In this document: positions 14,932-22,254 of the stretch, piece after piece
Layout of the letters: every line of letters begins with the position of its first letter
How positions within the stretch are numbered: position 1 is the first letter of the stretch
Assembly: GCA_009937635.1 (NCBI GenBank)
Contig: JAACFF010000017.1
Span: 1 to 35,443 of the forward strand
Reading direction: 5' to 3'
DNA length: 35,443 bases
Source of the DNA: Chloroflexota bacterium
GTDB lineage: Bacteria > Chloroflexota > Anaerolineae > Promineifilales > Promineifilaceae
Position numbers and translations under genes: made by a program
The notes under the pieces: model-generated
Told to the model about the DNA's origin: nothing
Database searches by the model: none
The model's input: only the letters and a program-made list of their open reading frames with translations

Positions 14932-15156
14932 TCATGCTGGCCGTCTTTGTTCCTTAAAGTCGTAGTCGGGATCGTGTTCCACGTTTCCAAAAAGCGCCGA
15001 AATCTTTGCCTGCTCTAAGTGCTCAATATACTCAAGCAGCGCTTGCGTAACGGCCGCCTTTTTACTCTTGTGCCCGCCAAGCTTAACAGCTCGCATGATA
15101 AGATCATCGTCAATCTGAAGATCCGTTGTGATCTTGTTTTCCTCTGTTCTGATCAC
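14932..15156 (-). CDS. Orphan VapB-like antitoxin, possibly decaying
   Basis: 74 residues. D-L-Q-I-D-D-D-L-I-M-R-A-V-K-L then K-S-K-K-A-A-V-T-Q-A-L-L-E-Y-I is the ribbon-helix-helix of VapB antitoxins. The tail L-F-G-N-V-E-H-D-P-D-Y-D-F-K-E-Q-R-R is the typical VapC-binding end (normally W-D-x-D-Y-D). The frame as called starts at GTG 15156 without a convincing ribosome site. Where family members usually start, an AGAGGA site is followed 7 nt later by ATC instead of ATG, suggesting a lost start codon. No VapC toxin follows: only 96 bp separate it from the arylsulfatase gene, and that space holds a hairpin. It may be a solitary immunity or regulatory remnant. Confidence 0.7.
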   Translation of the reverse strand: MIRTEENKITTDLQIDDDLIMRAVKLGGHKSKKAAVTQALLEYIEHLEQAKISALFGNVEHDPDYDFKEQRRPA

Positions 15157-15245
15157 ATAGTAGGCTACACATCAAAATGTGTCAGGTCAAGAAAAATGCA
15201 AAGTAATGGATTTCGATTTTCGTCGTGGCCGAAAGACATGAGCTA

Positions 15246-15267
15246 CAATCTGGAAAGGTTGTGTTAC
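15246..15267 (-). repeat. Half copy of the twin-hairpin repeat
   Basis: This 22-bp stretch, containing CTGGAAAGGTTG, matches 16233-16254 at 20 of 22 positions and is the reverse complement of part of the units at 9354-9394. Only one of the two hairpins is kept. It lies 70 bp before the MarC-family gene. Confidence 0.6.
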
Positions 15268-15337
15268 AATTTGACATTCGTTTTACGCAAGGCGATTGCT
15301 CGGCGACATGGCGATTATTTCTTAGGAGGCACCTGAT

Positions 15338-15985
15338 ATGGATTTCTCTGACATCGATTTCTATCTCATTTTTGACCTGTTTCTATTACTGTTAATTGGC
15401 ATGGGGCCGAAAATTGCCCTGGTGCCCTTTCTCGATCTGACCAGGGGGATGGAAGCGGAAACACAGAAACAGGTGGCCAATCGCATGGTGCGCACGGCCG
15501 TGGTCACCGCTCTATTATTGGTCGCTCTGGGCTGGTTTCTGATGCGCTTGCTGCACTTTACGCCTGGGGCAGCCAATGTGGCGGGCGGCATCATCTTGCT
15601 GCTGCTGGCGCTGCATATGCTGCTCAGTCCGGCTAAAAAGACGGAGCACCACGAGGACGCCAGCGGCCGTGACGCGTTGCAAATGGCCATTTATCCACTG
15701 GCGGTGCCTTACCTGCTTAATCCGGCAGGCATTGCCACCCTCGTCGTGGCCTCCAGTGAAATAGACACGATTCTCACGGCGGTGATGGTTTTTGGCCTTG
15801 TTTTACTAATAGCGGCGATTGATTTCGCCGTCTTCCGCAACATGGACAAACTGGCCAAACATCTGGAACCGTCGCGCCTGGTGATCACCGAAGCGGTATT
15901 TGGCGTGTTGCTGGCCGCCTTGGCCATCCAGTTAATGGTGGATGGATTGGCTGAGCTGGGAGTCGTTACGACTGTGGCCCATTAA
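15338..15985 (+). CDS. MarC/UPF0056-family integral membrane protein
   Basis: 215 residues with about six hydrophobic segments: F-Y-L-I-F-D-L-F-L-L-L-L-I near the start, then T-A-V-V-T-A-L-L-L-V-A, A-G-G-I-I-L-L-L-L-A-L-H-M-L-L, Y-P-L-A-V-P-Y-L-L-N-P-A-G-I, V-M-V-F-G-L-V-L-L-I-A-A-I and I-T-E-A-V-F-G-V-L-L-A-A. The motif L-A-V-P-x-L-L-x-P-A-G-I-A-T is characteristic of MarC proteins, inner-membrane proteins of unsettled function. AGGAGG lies 8 nt before the ATG, a strong site. The family usually has an N-P-x-x-x-x-P-x-F motif early; here it reads G-P-K-I-A-L-V-P-F-L, a small divergence. It stands alone between the antitoxin and a relic zone. Confidence 0.85.
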   Translation: MDFSDIDFYLIFDLFLLLLIGMGPKIALVPFLDLTRGMEAETQKQVANRMVRTAVVTALLLVALGWFLMRLLHFTPGAANVAGGIILLLLALHMLLSPAKKTEHHEDASGRDALQMAIYPLAVPYLLNPAGIATLVVASSEIDTILTAVMVFGLVLLIAAIDFAVFRNMDKLAKHLEPSRLVITEAVFGVLLAALAIQLMVDGLAELGVVTTVAH

Positions 15986-16025
15986 CCACGAAGAGTATTA
16001 CGGCATGGCACTTTGCCACGCTTAC

Positions 16026-16208
16026 CTCGACATTGCCGCTCATATCCTGTGCGCCACATGCTGACACACCACGCGGAAAGGCACCCACAGTGGTTGTGCG
16101 AATTATCTGTGCCTCGCTTGAATTGATGATACCATTTTCCCAATCGTTACCTCAGGCCCATTCACGGCCGTCGGTGTGGCGCGCGGCCCGTTCCCATTCC
16201 TTCTCCGT
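16026..16208 (-). pseudogene. Fossil of an FGE-sulfatase (SUMF1) domain with an in-frame stop
   Basis: One uninterrupted minus-strand frame of 61 codons reads T-E-K-E-W-E-R-A-A-R-H-T-D-G-R-E-W-A, then TGA (16152-16154), then G-N-D-W-E-N-G, N-S-S-E-A-Q, R-T-T-T-V-G-A-F-P-R-G-V-S-A-C-G and D-M-S-G-N-V-E. This is the centre of a formylglycine-generating-enzyme/SUMF1 domain, which normally reads P-W-G-N at the stop and G-N-V-W-E-W at the end. The TGA replaces the conserved Trp by a single base (TGG to TGA). The homology ends abruptly at both sides: upstream it abuts the twin-hairpin repeat, and downstream it breaks at the G-N-V-W-E-W motif. The active-site C-terminal half is absent. It cannot make protein. 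Confidence 0.85.
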
Positions 16209-16210
16209 AA

Positions 16211-16250
16211 ATCAAGCTTTCCAGCTTGATCGCAACCTGGAAAGGTTGCG
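16211..16250. repeat. Twin-hairpin REP-like element, full copy
   Basis: Two adjacent hairpins: ATCAAGCT-ttcc-AGCTTGAT (16211-16230) and CGCAACC-tggaaa-GGTTGCG (16231-16250). The same pair in reverse orientation forms the end of both 86-bp units at 9310-9481, and half of it recurs at 15246-15267. Confidence 0.8.
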
Positions 16251-16437
16251 TTACGGTAATGGTGGTTCGCGGCGGCACGTGTGATCTTCTTTGATTTTGT
16301 TTTACCTTTTTCTGGCAACTGTTTTGCACCGGTTCTGATCCAAAGGGGCCCAATAGCATTTTTTCGCCAGCTTGCCTGCTATCTTTACCGGAACGTACTC
16401 GCATTCACAATTCAGCAATTCTTTTGGGGACTTGTAC

Positions 16438-16477
16438 AAAAAAACCGGCCCTGCGCATACTCTACACAGGGCCGGTT
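16438..16477 (-). terminator. Rho-independent terminator of the DNRLRE gene
   Basis: On the minus strand an 11-bp perfect GC-rich stem (AACCGGCCCTG at 16443-16453 with its complement at 16467-16477) is followed by seven T residues (16438-16444, partly inside the stem). It starts about 43 nt after the stop at 16520. Confidence 0.85.
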
Positions 16478-16519
16478 GGCTATTGACACATACGGCCGTT
16501 TATGCCGGCCAGCGTGCTA

Positions 16520-18181
16520 TTAATCTTCGTTAGCCACGAGCGGATAATAAAGGTGCGGCTCGATGAAGGGTTCTTGCCGGTCTAAGATGCCCTGGCCTTC
16601 CGGCGTCTGCGTGAACTCTTCTTGCTGCCCCTGGTTATTGCGCGCGGTAACCTCAAAATAGTAGTGGCCATCGGGATCCGTCGGTAACAGCGTATACGTC
16701 CCAGTGGTTAGCGCCGTACCCTCCAGCCATTTCGTCCAGCTCCCATTGGGGGGCAAGACGTACACCGTGTAGCTCAACGGTCCTGTGTTCGGCTCCGTGA
16801 ACCCTTCCCAAGAGACCTGGAAGCTGTCATCCGGCCCTGGACCACCTTTCTTCTGTAATAGTAAGGGATCGACCTTGGTGATAGTCGAGTGCGGCTTCAA
16901 GTGGACGGTCGTACTCGTCTGGACGTCGGTCCACTCCTGGTGGTTGCCTACATTGTCCGTCCCGCGGGCGCGGAATTCGAAAGTGGTGCCATCCTCAGTG
17001 GTATGCGCTGTATACGAGGTCAGAGTCGTGTTTTCATAGAGCCATATCCACTGTTCTCCAGCCCTGCGCCACTGAACATCGTAGTTCATGATGCCTGACC
17101 CGCTGTCGGTGCCGCCCCAATTGAGTTCAAAGGTTGGGCTCGTGGTAACAGGCGGCAAGGGGATCATGGAAACGACCGGAGCTTCCGCATCAACCCTCGT
17201 TCTGGCCTGGACGCCCTCCCGGTCCTGCTTATTCCCCGCATTATCTGTGGCCTGCGCGGTGAAACTATAGAATACCAAATGTTCTCCACCCGAGAAATTC
17301 GAGCTGTTGTGGGTTACTTGAGCGCGCCAGATGCGCCAGTTTGCGCCATCATCGATGCTGTCCCATATATCGTACCAACGGATGCCGGAGCCGGCGCTGC
17401 CATCCGGGTTATCGGGATCGTATCCTTCCCACTCCACCACGAAGTTAGGAGGTGACCAGGCGGGCAGCTCTTTGACGTTGGCCACGGGCTTCGTGGTGTC
17501 CACATATTGATCGTAATCTACGACCAGGTAGGATGCAAGGCTGCTGCTGCCATCTTTGGTAGAGTAAACGCGCAGCCGGTCCCGCTGCCGTTCATCGCCG
17601 ATGAGAATGAAGCCGAAGTTATTACGGCTGCCATCGACCCATTCTCGCACCAGTTTTGTGACGTCCGCCTCATGCCAGCCCAGTTGGGACGAGGCATAGG
17701 CCGTCCCGATTGCAGATCCCCATGATGGCTGGTGCTGGTTCCAGGTGACGGTTTTTTCGCTCCAACCGGAAGTCAGATGACGCGCTTCGAAGCCCATACC
17801 CTCGTCGCCGATGGGCGTAACGCCCGAAAGATGAATACGCAGCTTGGCGCTGTTGACGACCGACCCTGCGGGAATGTACTTCAGTACGTCATATTGCAGC
17901 ATGATGCGTACGGCTCCATAGCTTTGCCCGGTCTGACTGTAACCCAACTGCATGTTGCTTTCCGAACCAAAGTTTGTATTGGGCCGGTTTGAGGAGACAA
18001 AGGTATCCTTCAAGTTGGGAATATTTTTGACGGTGTTGATACCATCTGGTGTTCTTTCTTGACTAACGATGATCGCATCGTCGACAGGATGGTTGGGGTC
18101 CACGTCCTGCGCCCCCACTGTGGACACCAGGAGCGCGAATAGCAACAATACAATAAGCATTAAAAGTGTTTTACGGGTCAT
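16520..18181 (-). CDS. Secreted DNRLRE-domain protein with Ig/Fn3-like repeats
   Basis: 553 residues from ATG 18181, with GGAGG 8 nt upstream. A Sec signal peptide (T-R-K-T-L-L-M-L-I-V-L-L-L-F-A-L-L-V, cut near V-G-A-Q) is followed by a DNRLRE domain (about 50-230): K-D-T-F-V-S-S-N-R-P-N-T-N-F-G near its start, L-Q-Y-D-V and L-R-I-H-L, then W-S-E-K-T-V-T-W-N-Q. These domains occur in extracellular carbohydrate-binding or adhesive proteins. About three Ig/Fn3-like repeats follow (about 235-530), each with Y-x-F-x-A-x-A-x-D-N-A-G-N-type endings (F-T-A-Q-A-T-D-N-A-G-N and F-R-A-R-G-T-D-N-V-G-N). The C-terminus L-Y-Y-P-L-V-A-N-E-D resembles the short Y-L-P-L-V tails frequent on secreted Chloroflexota proteins. 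It carries no enzyme motif and is likely a surface or matrix protein. Confidence 0.85.
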   Translation of the reverse strand: MTRKTLLMLIVLLLFALLVSTVGAQDVDPNHPVDDAIIVSQERTPDGINTVKNIPNLKDTFVSSNRPNTNFGSESNMQLGYSQTGQSYGAVRIMLQYDVLKYIPAGSVVNSAKLRIHLSGVTPIGDEGMGFEARHLTSGWSEKTVTWNQHQPSWGSAIGTAYASSQLGWHEADVTKLVREWVDGSRNNFGFILIGDERQRDRLRVYSTKDGSSSLASYLVVDYDQYVDTTKPVANVKELPAWSPPNFVVEWEGYDPDNPDGSAGSGIRWYDIWDSIDDGANWRIWRAQVTHNSSNFSGGEHLVFYSFTAQATDNAGNKQDREGVQARTRVDAEAPVVSMIPLPPVTTSPTFELNWGGTDSGSGIMNYDVQWRRAGEQWIWLYENTTLTSYTAHTTEDGTTFEFRARGTDNVGNHQEWTDVQTSTTVHLKPHSTITKVDPLLLQKKGGPGPDDSFQVSWEGFTEPNTGPLSYTVYVLPPNGSWTKWLEGTALTTGTYTLLPTDPDGHYYFEVTARNNQGQQEEFTQTPEGQGILDRQEPFIEPHLYYPLVANED

Positions 18182-18375
18182 TGGCTTTCCTCCATATGGG
18201 CTTAAACGGAAATGTTCAACCTTCCGGCAAGATGCTCATGGTCTTGGGAAGGTGGCTGCACAAAGGAAATGGCAACCATTTGATTCGTGTGAATACACTG
18301 TTAAGATGATACGCTGAATTTGAAAAATCTCCAAAAGCAGTTCCCCAACCACTTGGCAGCATTGCACGTCCATTG

Positions 18376-18409
18376 AAAGATGCCAACTTCCCAAAAAGTT
18401 GGCATCTTT
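18376..18409. terminator. Hairpin terminator after the ABC exporter operon
   Basis: A 14-bp perfect stem, AAAGATGCCAACTT (18376-18389) with its complement at 18396-18409, and a 6-nt loop. On the plus strand it ends in six T residues; on the minus strand, where the exporter operon ends at 18422, only three T residues follow. It can act in both directions. It shares AAGATGCCA with the hairpin at 14845-14875. Confidence 0.7.
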
Positions 18410-18421
18410 TTTGCCGTACGA

Positions 18422-20254
18422 TTATGTACTGATCCAATCGGTCGTTTCTGCCTGCTCCTCACCGTTGGAGCCTTTGCCTTTGAACTGGCTCATGTAGAGG
18501 GCGTAGTAGAAACCCTTGGCAGCCATGAGGTTGTCATGGGAGTCCATCTCCACAATTTCGCCGCCGTTGAGGACCATGATCTTGTGCGAGTCGCGAATGG
18601 TGCTCAGGCGGTGAGCGATGACGAAGCTGGTACGCCCTTCCATCAGCCTTTGCAGGCCTTCCTGGATTAATTTCTCGGTGCGCGTGTCGACGTTGCTGGT
18701 GGCCTCGTCGAGGATCATGATCTTGGGGTTGGCGACCATGGCCCGGGCGATGGTGATCATCTGCCGCTGCCCCTGGCTGAGATTGGAGCCGCGTTCGATC
18801 ATCATCGTGTCATACCCCTGAGGCAGATTGACGATGAATTCGTGGGCATTGGCCTGTTTGGCAGCGGCGATACATTCCTCGTCCGTCGCTCCTTTGCGTG
18901 CATACCTGAGATTGTTCATCACCGTGTCAGAGAAAAGAAATGCTTCCTGCAAGACCATGCCCACTTGATCGCGCAGGCTGACCTGGGTCAGGGTTTTCAA
19001 ATCCTGGCCGTCGATGAGGATGATGCCGCTGTCGATGTCGTAGTAGCGGGTAAGGATATTCATGATCGTGCTCTTGCCCGCGCCGGTAGGACCGCAGATT
19101 CCGATCTTTTGGCCTGGTTCAGCCACGAATGTATTGTGCTTCAAGATCTTGCGACCCGGGACATAGCTGAAATCGACATCCTTGAATTCGATATGGCCGC
19201 CTTTGTATTCGTAACTTTTGGCGTCCGGGGCGTCTTGGATAACGGGCTGCTCGTCCATGATGGTGAACACGCGCCGTCCACCGGCAACGGCCGTCAGGGT
19301 GGTGCCGGTCAGGTTAGCGATTTCAGACAAGGGCCCGGAGAGTAGCGCTGCATAACCGGTGAAGGCGATGACCACACCCAGGGTTGTCTCACCGCCGATA
19401 ACCAGGAAAGCGCCGACGATGAGCACAATGACGATTTGCAGCACGATCAGGGCGCTGGTCAAGGGCATCTGCAAGAGGGAGGTAAAGTAAGCCTTGCTGC
19501 CCACATCAAAAACGCCGGCCGCCAACTGTTCATTGGCCTCTGTTGCCCAATCCTGGCGGCGGTTGCTGATGATTACCTTGTGGCCAGAGATGGTTTCTTC
19601 CTGGAAACCGCTGAGATCACCCATGGTTTCCTGCATTTTAGCGAAGGCGGGTGTGGAGGCGCGCTGAATGACCGAGGTCAAGATGAGCATGACGGGCACG
19701 ATGAGCAGCGCGGCAATGGCCAGTCGCCAATCAGCGATAAACATCACAACCATGATGAGCAAGATTTGGGCAATGGCGCGAATGATCTGGGCCACGGCCT
19801 GTTCGTAGAAGAGAGCCACTGCTTCTGTATCGTTGGTCACGCGGCTCAATAACTGGCCCAAGGGCTGGCGGTCGAAGAAGGTCAGGGACAAGGTCTGCAT
19901 ATGGTTGAAAAGCGCAGTCTGCAGCTTGTACAGGCCTTTGGTCGCGAGGTCAGAGAAGATACGCTCGGCGATCCAGCTCAACACCAGGTAAACGATGCCG
20001 GCAATAAAGGCGTACAGGATCCATGTTTGCAGCTCGTCCACAGATCCGTTGGGATCACTGGCTACATTGATAGCCCGCCCGGTGAAGGTGGGCAGAAGAA
20101 TCAAGCCAATTAGACCGATAACGCGCACAATCAGGGCGACAATGAAACGGCCGCGGGCATCTCCACCGGCCATGTAGCTGACGAGACGGCCGAGGATTTT
20201 GCCGGTGTCGTCTTTTTTCTTTACAGCGGGGGTAATCGTTGCATCCTCTTTCAT
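18422..20254 (-). CDS. ABC exporter subunit with the catalytically complete NBD
   Basis: 610 residues. The N-terminal half has six membrane helices of the type IV exporter fold (for example I-V-A-L-I-V-R-V-I-G-L-I-G-L-I-L-L). The nucleotide-binding half has Walker A G-P-T-G-A-G-K-S-T, signature L-S-Q-G-Q-R-Q (Q in place of the second G), Walker B M-I-L-D-E-A-T-S with the catalytic Glu, and the switch His in I-A-H-R-L-S-T-I. The ATG overlaps the stop of the upstream ABC gene by four bases (ATGA), so the two are translationally coupled. Together they form a heterodimeric exporter of the BmrCD/TM287-288 type, pumping lipids, drugs or peptides out of the cell. The substrate is not readable from sequence; no biosynthesis genes adjoin it. 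Confidence 0.93.
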   Translation of the reverse strand: MKEDATITPAVKKKDDTGKILGRLVSYMAGGDARGRFIVALIVRVIGLIGLILLPTFTGRAINVASDPNGSVDELQTWILYAFIAGIVYLVLSWIAERIFSDLATKGLYKLQTALFNHMQTLSLTFFDRQPLGQLLSRVTNDTEAVALFYEQAVAQIIRAIAQILLIMVVMFIADWRLAIAALLIVPVMLILTSVIQRASTPAFAKMQETMGDLSGFQEETISGHKVIISNRRQDWATEANEQLAAGVFDVGSKAYFTSLLQMPLTSALIVLQIVIVLIVGAFLVIGGETTLGVVIAFTGYAALLSGPLSEIANLTGTTLTAVAGGRRVFTIMDEQPVIQDAPDAKSYEYKGGHIEFKDVDFSYVPGRKILKHNTFVAEPGQKIGICGPTGAGKSTIMNILTRYYDIDSGIILIDGQDLKTLTQVSLRDQVGMVLQEAFLFSDTVMNNLRYARKGATDEECIAAAKQANAHEFIVNLPQGYDTMMIERGSNLSQGQRQMITIARAMVANPKIMILDEATSNVDTRTEKLIQEGLQRLMEGRTSFVIAHRLSTIRDSHKIMVLNGGEIVEMDSHDNLMAAKGFYYALYMSQFKGKGSNGEEQAETTDWIST

Positions 20255-22035
20255 GCGCTCACCTCATCTTCGATGCCAGCAACGACACCGCCGCCAAGCT
20301 GGGATTCAAAGATTTCCTGGTAAAGGGGACTGCTTTCCATTAGCTGATCATGATGCCCCTCGGCCACGATCTCGCCATTTTCCAGCAAAATGATATTGTC
20401 CAAATTAATCACCGCGCTAATGCGTTGGGCCACGTAGACAGTGGTCAAATCGGGCGCGAAGCGGGGAATGGCACCTTGCACGCGGCTTTCGGTTGCCACG
20501 TCCAGAGCGCTGGTGCTGTCGTCCAGGATCAGGACGCGCGGCCGGGTGGTCAGCGTGCGGTTCATGGACAAACGCTGGCGCTGGCCACCGGAGAAATTGT
20601 AACCGCGGCGCGCCACCGGCGCTTCCCACTGCTGGGGCATATTGGTGACGAAGCCGTAGGAATCGGCCGCCTTGGCTGCATCTTGCATCACTTCGTCGTC
20701 AATATCGGGCGCACCAAATTTGAGATTAAAACGTACATCTCCCTGGAAAAGCAGCGCTTCCTGCAGGCCAACGCCCACAATCTGGCGTAAATTTTCCTGC
20801 TGTATGTCGCGCACGTCGACGTCGTCGATAGTGATGCTGCCCTCGGTTACGTCGTAGAAGCGGGGAATGAGATTGACCAGGGCGCTTTTGCCGGAACCCG
20901 TAGCGCCCAAGATGCCAATGCTTTGCCCCGGCTCAATGGTCAAATTGATATTCTTGAGCGCGGGCGGGTCTAGTTCGCCATCAGGGCGGCGAAAGGCGAA
21001 AGTGACATTATCGAAAACGACCTTGCCTTTGACCTGCACAGGATCCAGCACACGGGCATCATCCTTATCCTGAATGGTGGCCTCCCCATCGTAAACCTCA
21101 AAAATGCGCCCTGCAGAAGCATCACCGCGCAGGAGGAAGGGCACGACAACGGCCATCAGGGCCAGGGGCATGACCACCATGTTCAGGTATTGGGTGAAGG
21201 AGATCAGTTCGCCGATGTTTAAGCCGGTATTGTTCAGTACCTGGGTTCCGCCAACGAGAATGGCTGTGGCGATGGCCAGCTGAGAAATACCGGAGAGCAT
21301 GGGCGAGAAGAAGGCGACGCGAAAGGCGGCGCGAAAGGCGGGCTTACGCAGCTCGTCGGCGCGTTTGCCGAAGCGTTCCGCCTCCAAATCCTCGCGGACA
21401 AAGGCTTTAACGACGCGGACACCGGAGAGGTTTTCTTGCAAGGTGTTGTTGAGATCGTCCAGGCGCTTTTGCCGCTCGTCGTAAGCATTAAAAATCTGGG
21501 GCACGAGGAAGGCCATGATGCCCAAGACGACCACCGTGACCAAAATCATGATCCAGACTAGATTTGGCGTATTCAAAAGGGCCAGGACAAAGGCGATGAG
21601 GACCATAAAGGGCGCGTAGAGGAGTAGCATAACCGAGTACATGACGGCGTTCATGATATTGTTGACGTCCGCATTCAGGCGCACCAATAAGTTAGCCGTG
21701 CGGTAGCGGTCGAAATTGGCAAAAGAGTACTCTTGAATTTTCTTGTAAAGGGCAGAGCGGATGATATAGGCAGTGCCCTGGGCAAAGAAGACAGCGTAGG
21801 CTGCTGTACCGGCCATGGTTGCACCGGCGACGACGGCCAGAACAGCCATCCAAATGCCGGTTTGGAGCACAACTTCAATGTTACCGGTGGCAATGCCGTC
21901 GTTGATCAGGCGTTGGGTCAATGTAGCCACGCCGATCATGCAGAGCGCTGATATAAATAACAGCACCTGCGAGAATATAAGCTTGAGCCGATATCCACGA
22001 TAGATAATGAACAAGCGGCTAAATGATTTGAGCAT
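20251..22035 (-). CDS. ABC exporter subunit with a degenerate NBD
   Basis: 594 residues from ATG 22035, with GGAGG 8 nt upstream. A GTG two codons earlier is too close to that site. Six membrane helices precede the NBD. Walker A is G-A-T-G-S-G-K-S-A and the signature is F-S-G-G-Q-R-Q-R. In Walker B, L-I-L-D-D-S-T-S, the catalytic Glu is replaced by Asp, and the switch His is replaced by Gln (V-A-Q-R-I-S-A-V). These two changes mark the degenerate-site partner of heterodimeric exporters, where the other chain supplies the working Walker B Glu and His. It is the first gene of a two-gene operon, with a plausible promoter about 90-120 nt upstream of its start. Confidence 0.93.
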   Translation of the reverse strand: MLKSFSRLFIIYRGYRLKLIFSQVLLFISALCMIGVATLTQRLINDGIATGNIEVVLQTGIWMAVLAVVAGATMAGTAAYAVFFAQGTAYIIRSALYKKIQEYSFANFDRYRTANLLVRLNADVNNIMNAVMYSVMLLLYAPFMVLIAFVLALLNTPNLVWIMILVTVVVLGIMAFLVPQIFNAYDERQKRLDDLNNTLQENLSGVRVVKAFVREDLEAERFGKRADELRKPAFRAAFRVAFFSPMLSGISQLAIATAILVGGTQVLNNTGLNIGELISFTQYLNMVVMPLALMAVVVPFLLRGDASAGRIFEVYDGEATIQDKDDARVLDPVQVKGKVVFDNVTFAFRRPDGELDPPALKNINLTIEPGQSIGILGATGSGKSALVNLIPRFYDVTEGSITIDDVDVRDIQQENLRQIVGVGLQEALLFQGDVRFNLKFGAPDIDDEVMQDAAKAADSYGFVTNMPQQWEAPVARRGYNFSGGQRQRLSMNRTLTTRPRVLILDDSTSALDVATESRVQGAIPRFAPDLTTVYVAQRISAVINLDNIILLENGEIVAEGHHDQLMESSPLYQEIFESQLGGGVVAGIEDEVSA

Positions 22036-22123
22036 AGACACATCCTCCAGATAGGCTATTCGTTTGTGTTTGTTATTTGCTGGCTGTTAAACGTTTTATG
22101 ATACTTTTGTGCAAAAGCCAGGT

Positions 22124-22153
22124 ATTTTACTCCTTTATCTCAGCAGATGACAA
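22124..22153 (-). promoter_or_regulatory. Probable promoter of the ABC exporter operon
   Basis: On the minus strand TTGTCA (22148-22153) and TAAAAT (22124-22129) are separated by 18 nt. Each matches the consensus at 5 of 6 positions. The start codon at 22035 lies about 80 nt after the predicted transcription start. Confidence 0.45.
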
Positions 22154-22254
22154 TATATTGGCGACGTGCCTCGTTTTGTTTGCCTCCAACGACCAGGCCA
22201 GGGCCGGATGTGCCCGGCCATCGACGGCCGTTGCTCCCACGCGCACAAAAAATC

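Larger units (their letters stand above)
15986..16519. other. Relic-bearing spacer
   Basis: 534 bp without an intact gene. It contains the FGE-domain relic (16026-16208), a full twin-hairpin element (16211-16250), about 190 bp of unassigned sequence, the terminator of the DNRLRE gene (16438-16477) and two ACGGCCGT palindromes (16164 and 16492). Confidence 0.7.

Noticed and set aside
15019-15336. 105-codon plus-strand frame ending just before the MarC-family gene
   Set aside because: It is antisense to the VapB-like gene, crosses the half REP element and has no recognisable motif.
18216-18437. 73-codon minus-strand frame between the exporter and the DNRLRE gene
   Set aside because: It contains the terminator hairpin inside the coding frame and shows no family similarity.
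22202-22219. GGCCGG/CCGGCC hairpin downstream of the acyl-CoA synthetase gene
   Set aside because: Only a 6-bp stem and no T-run on the minus strand; not enough for a terminator call.
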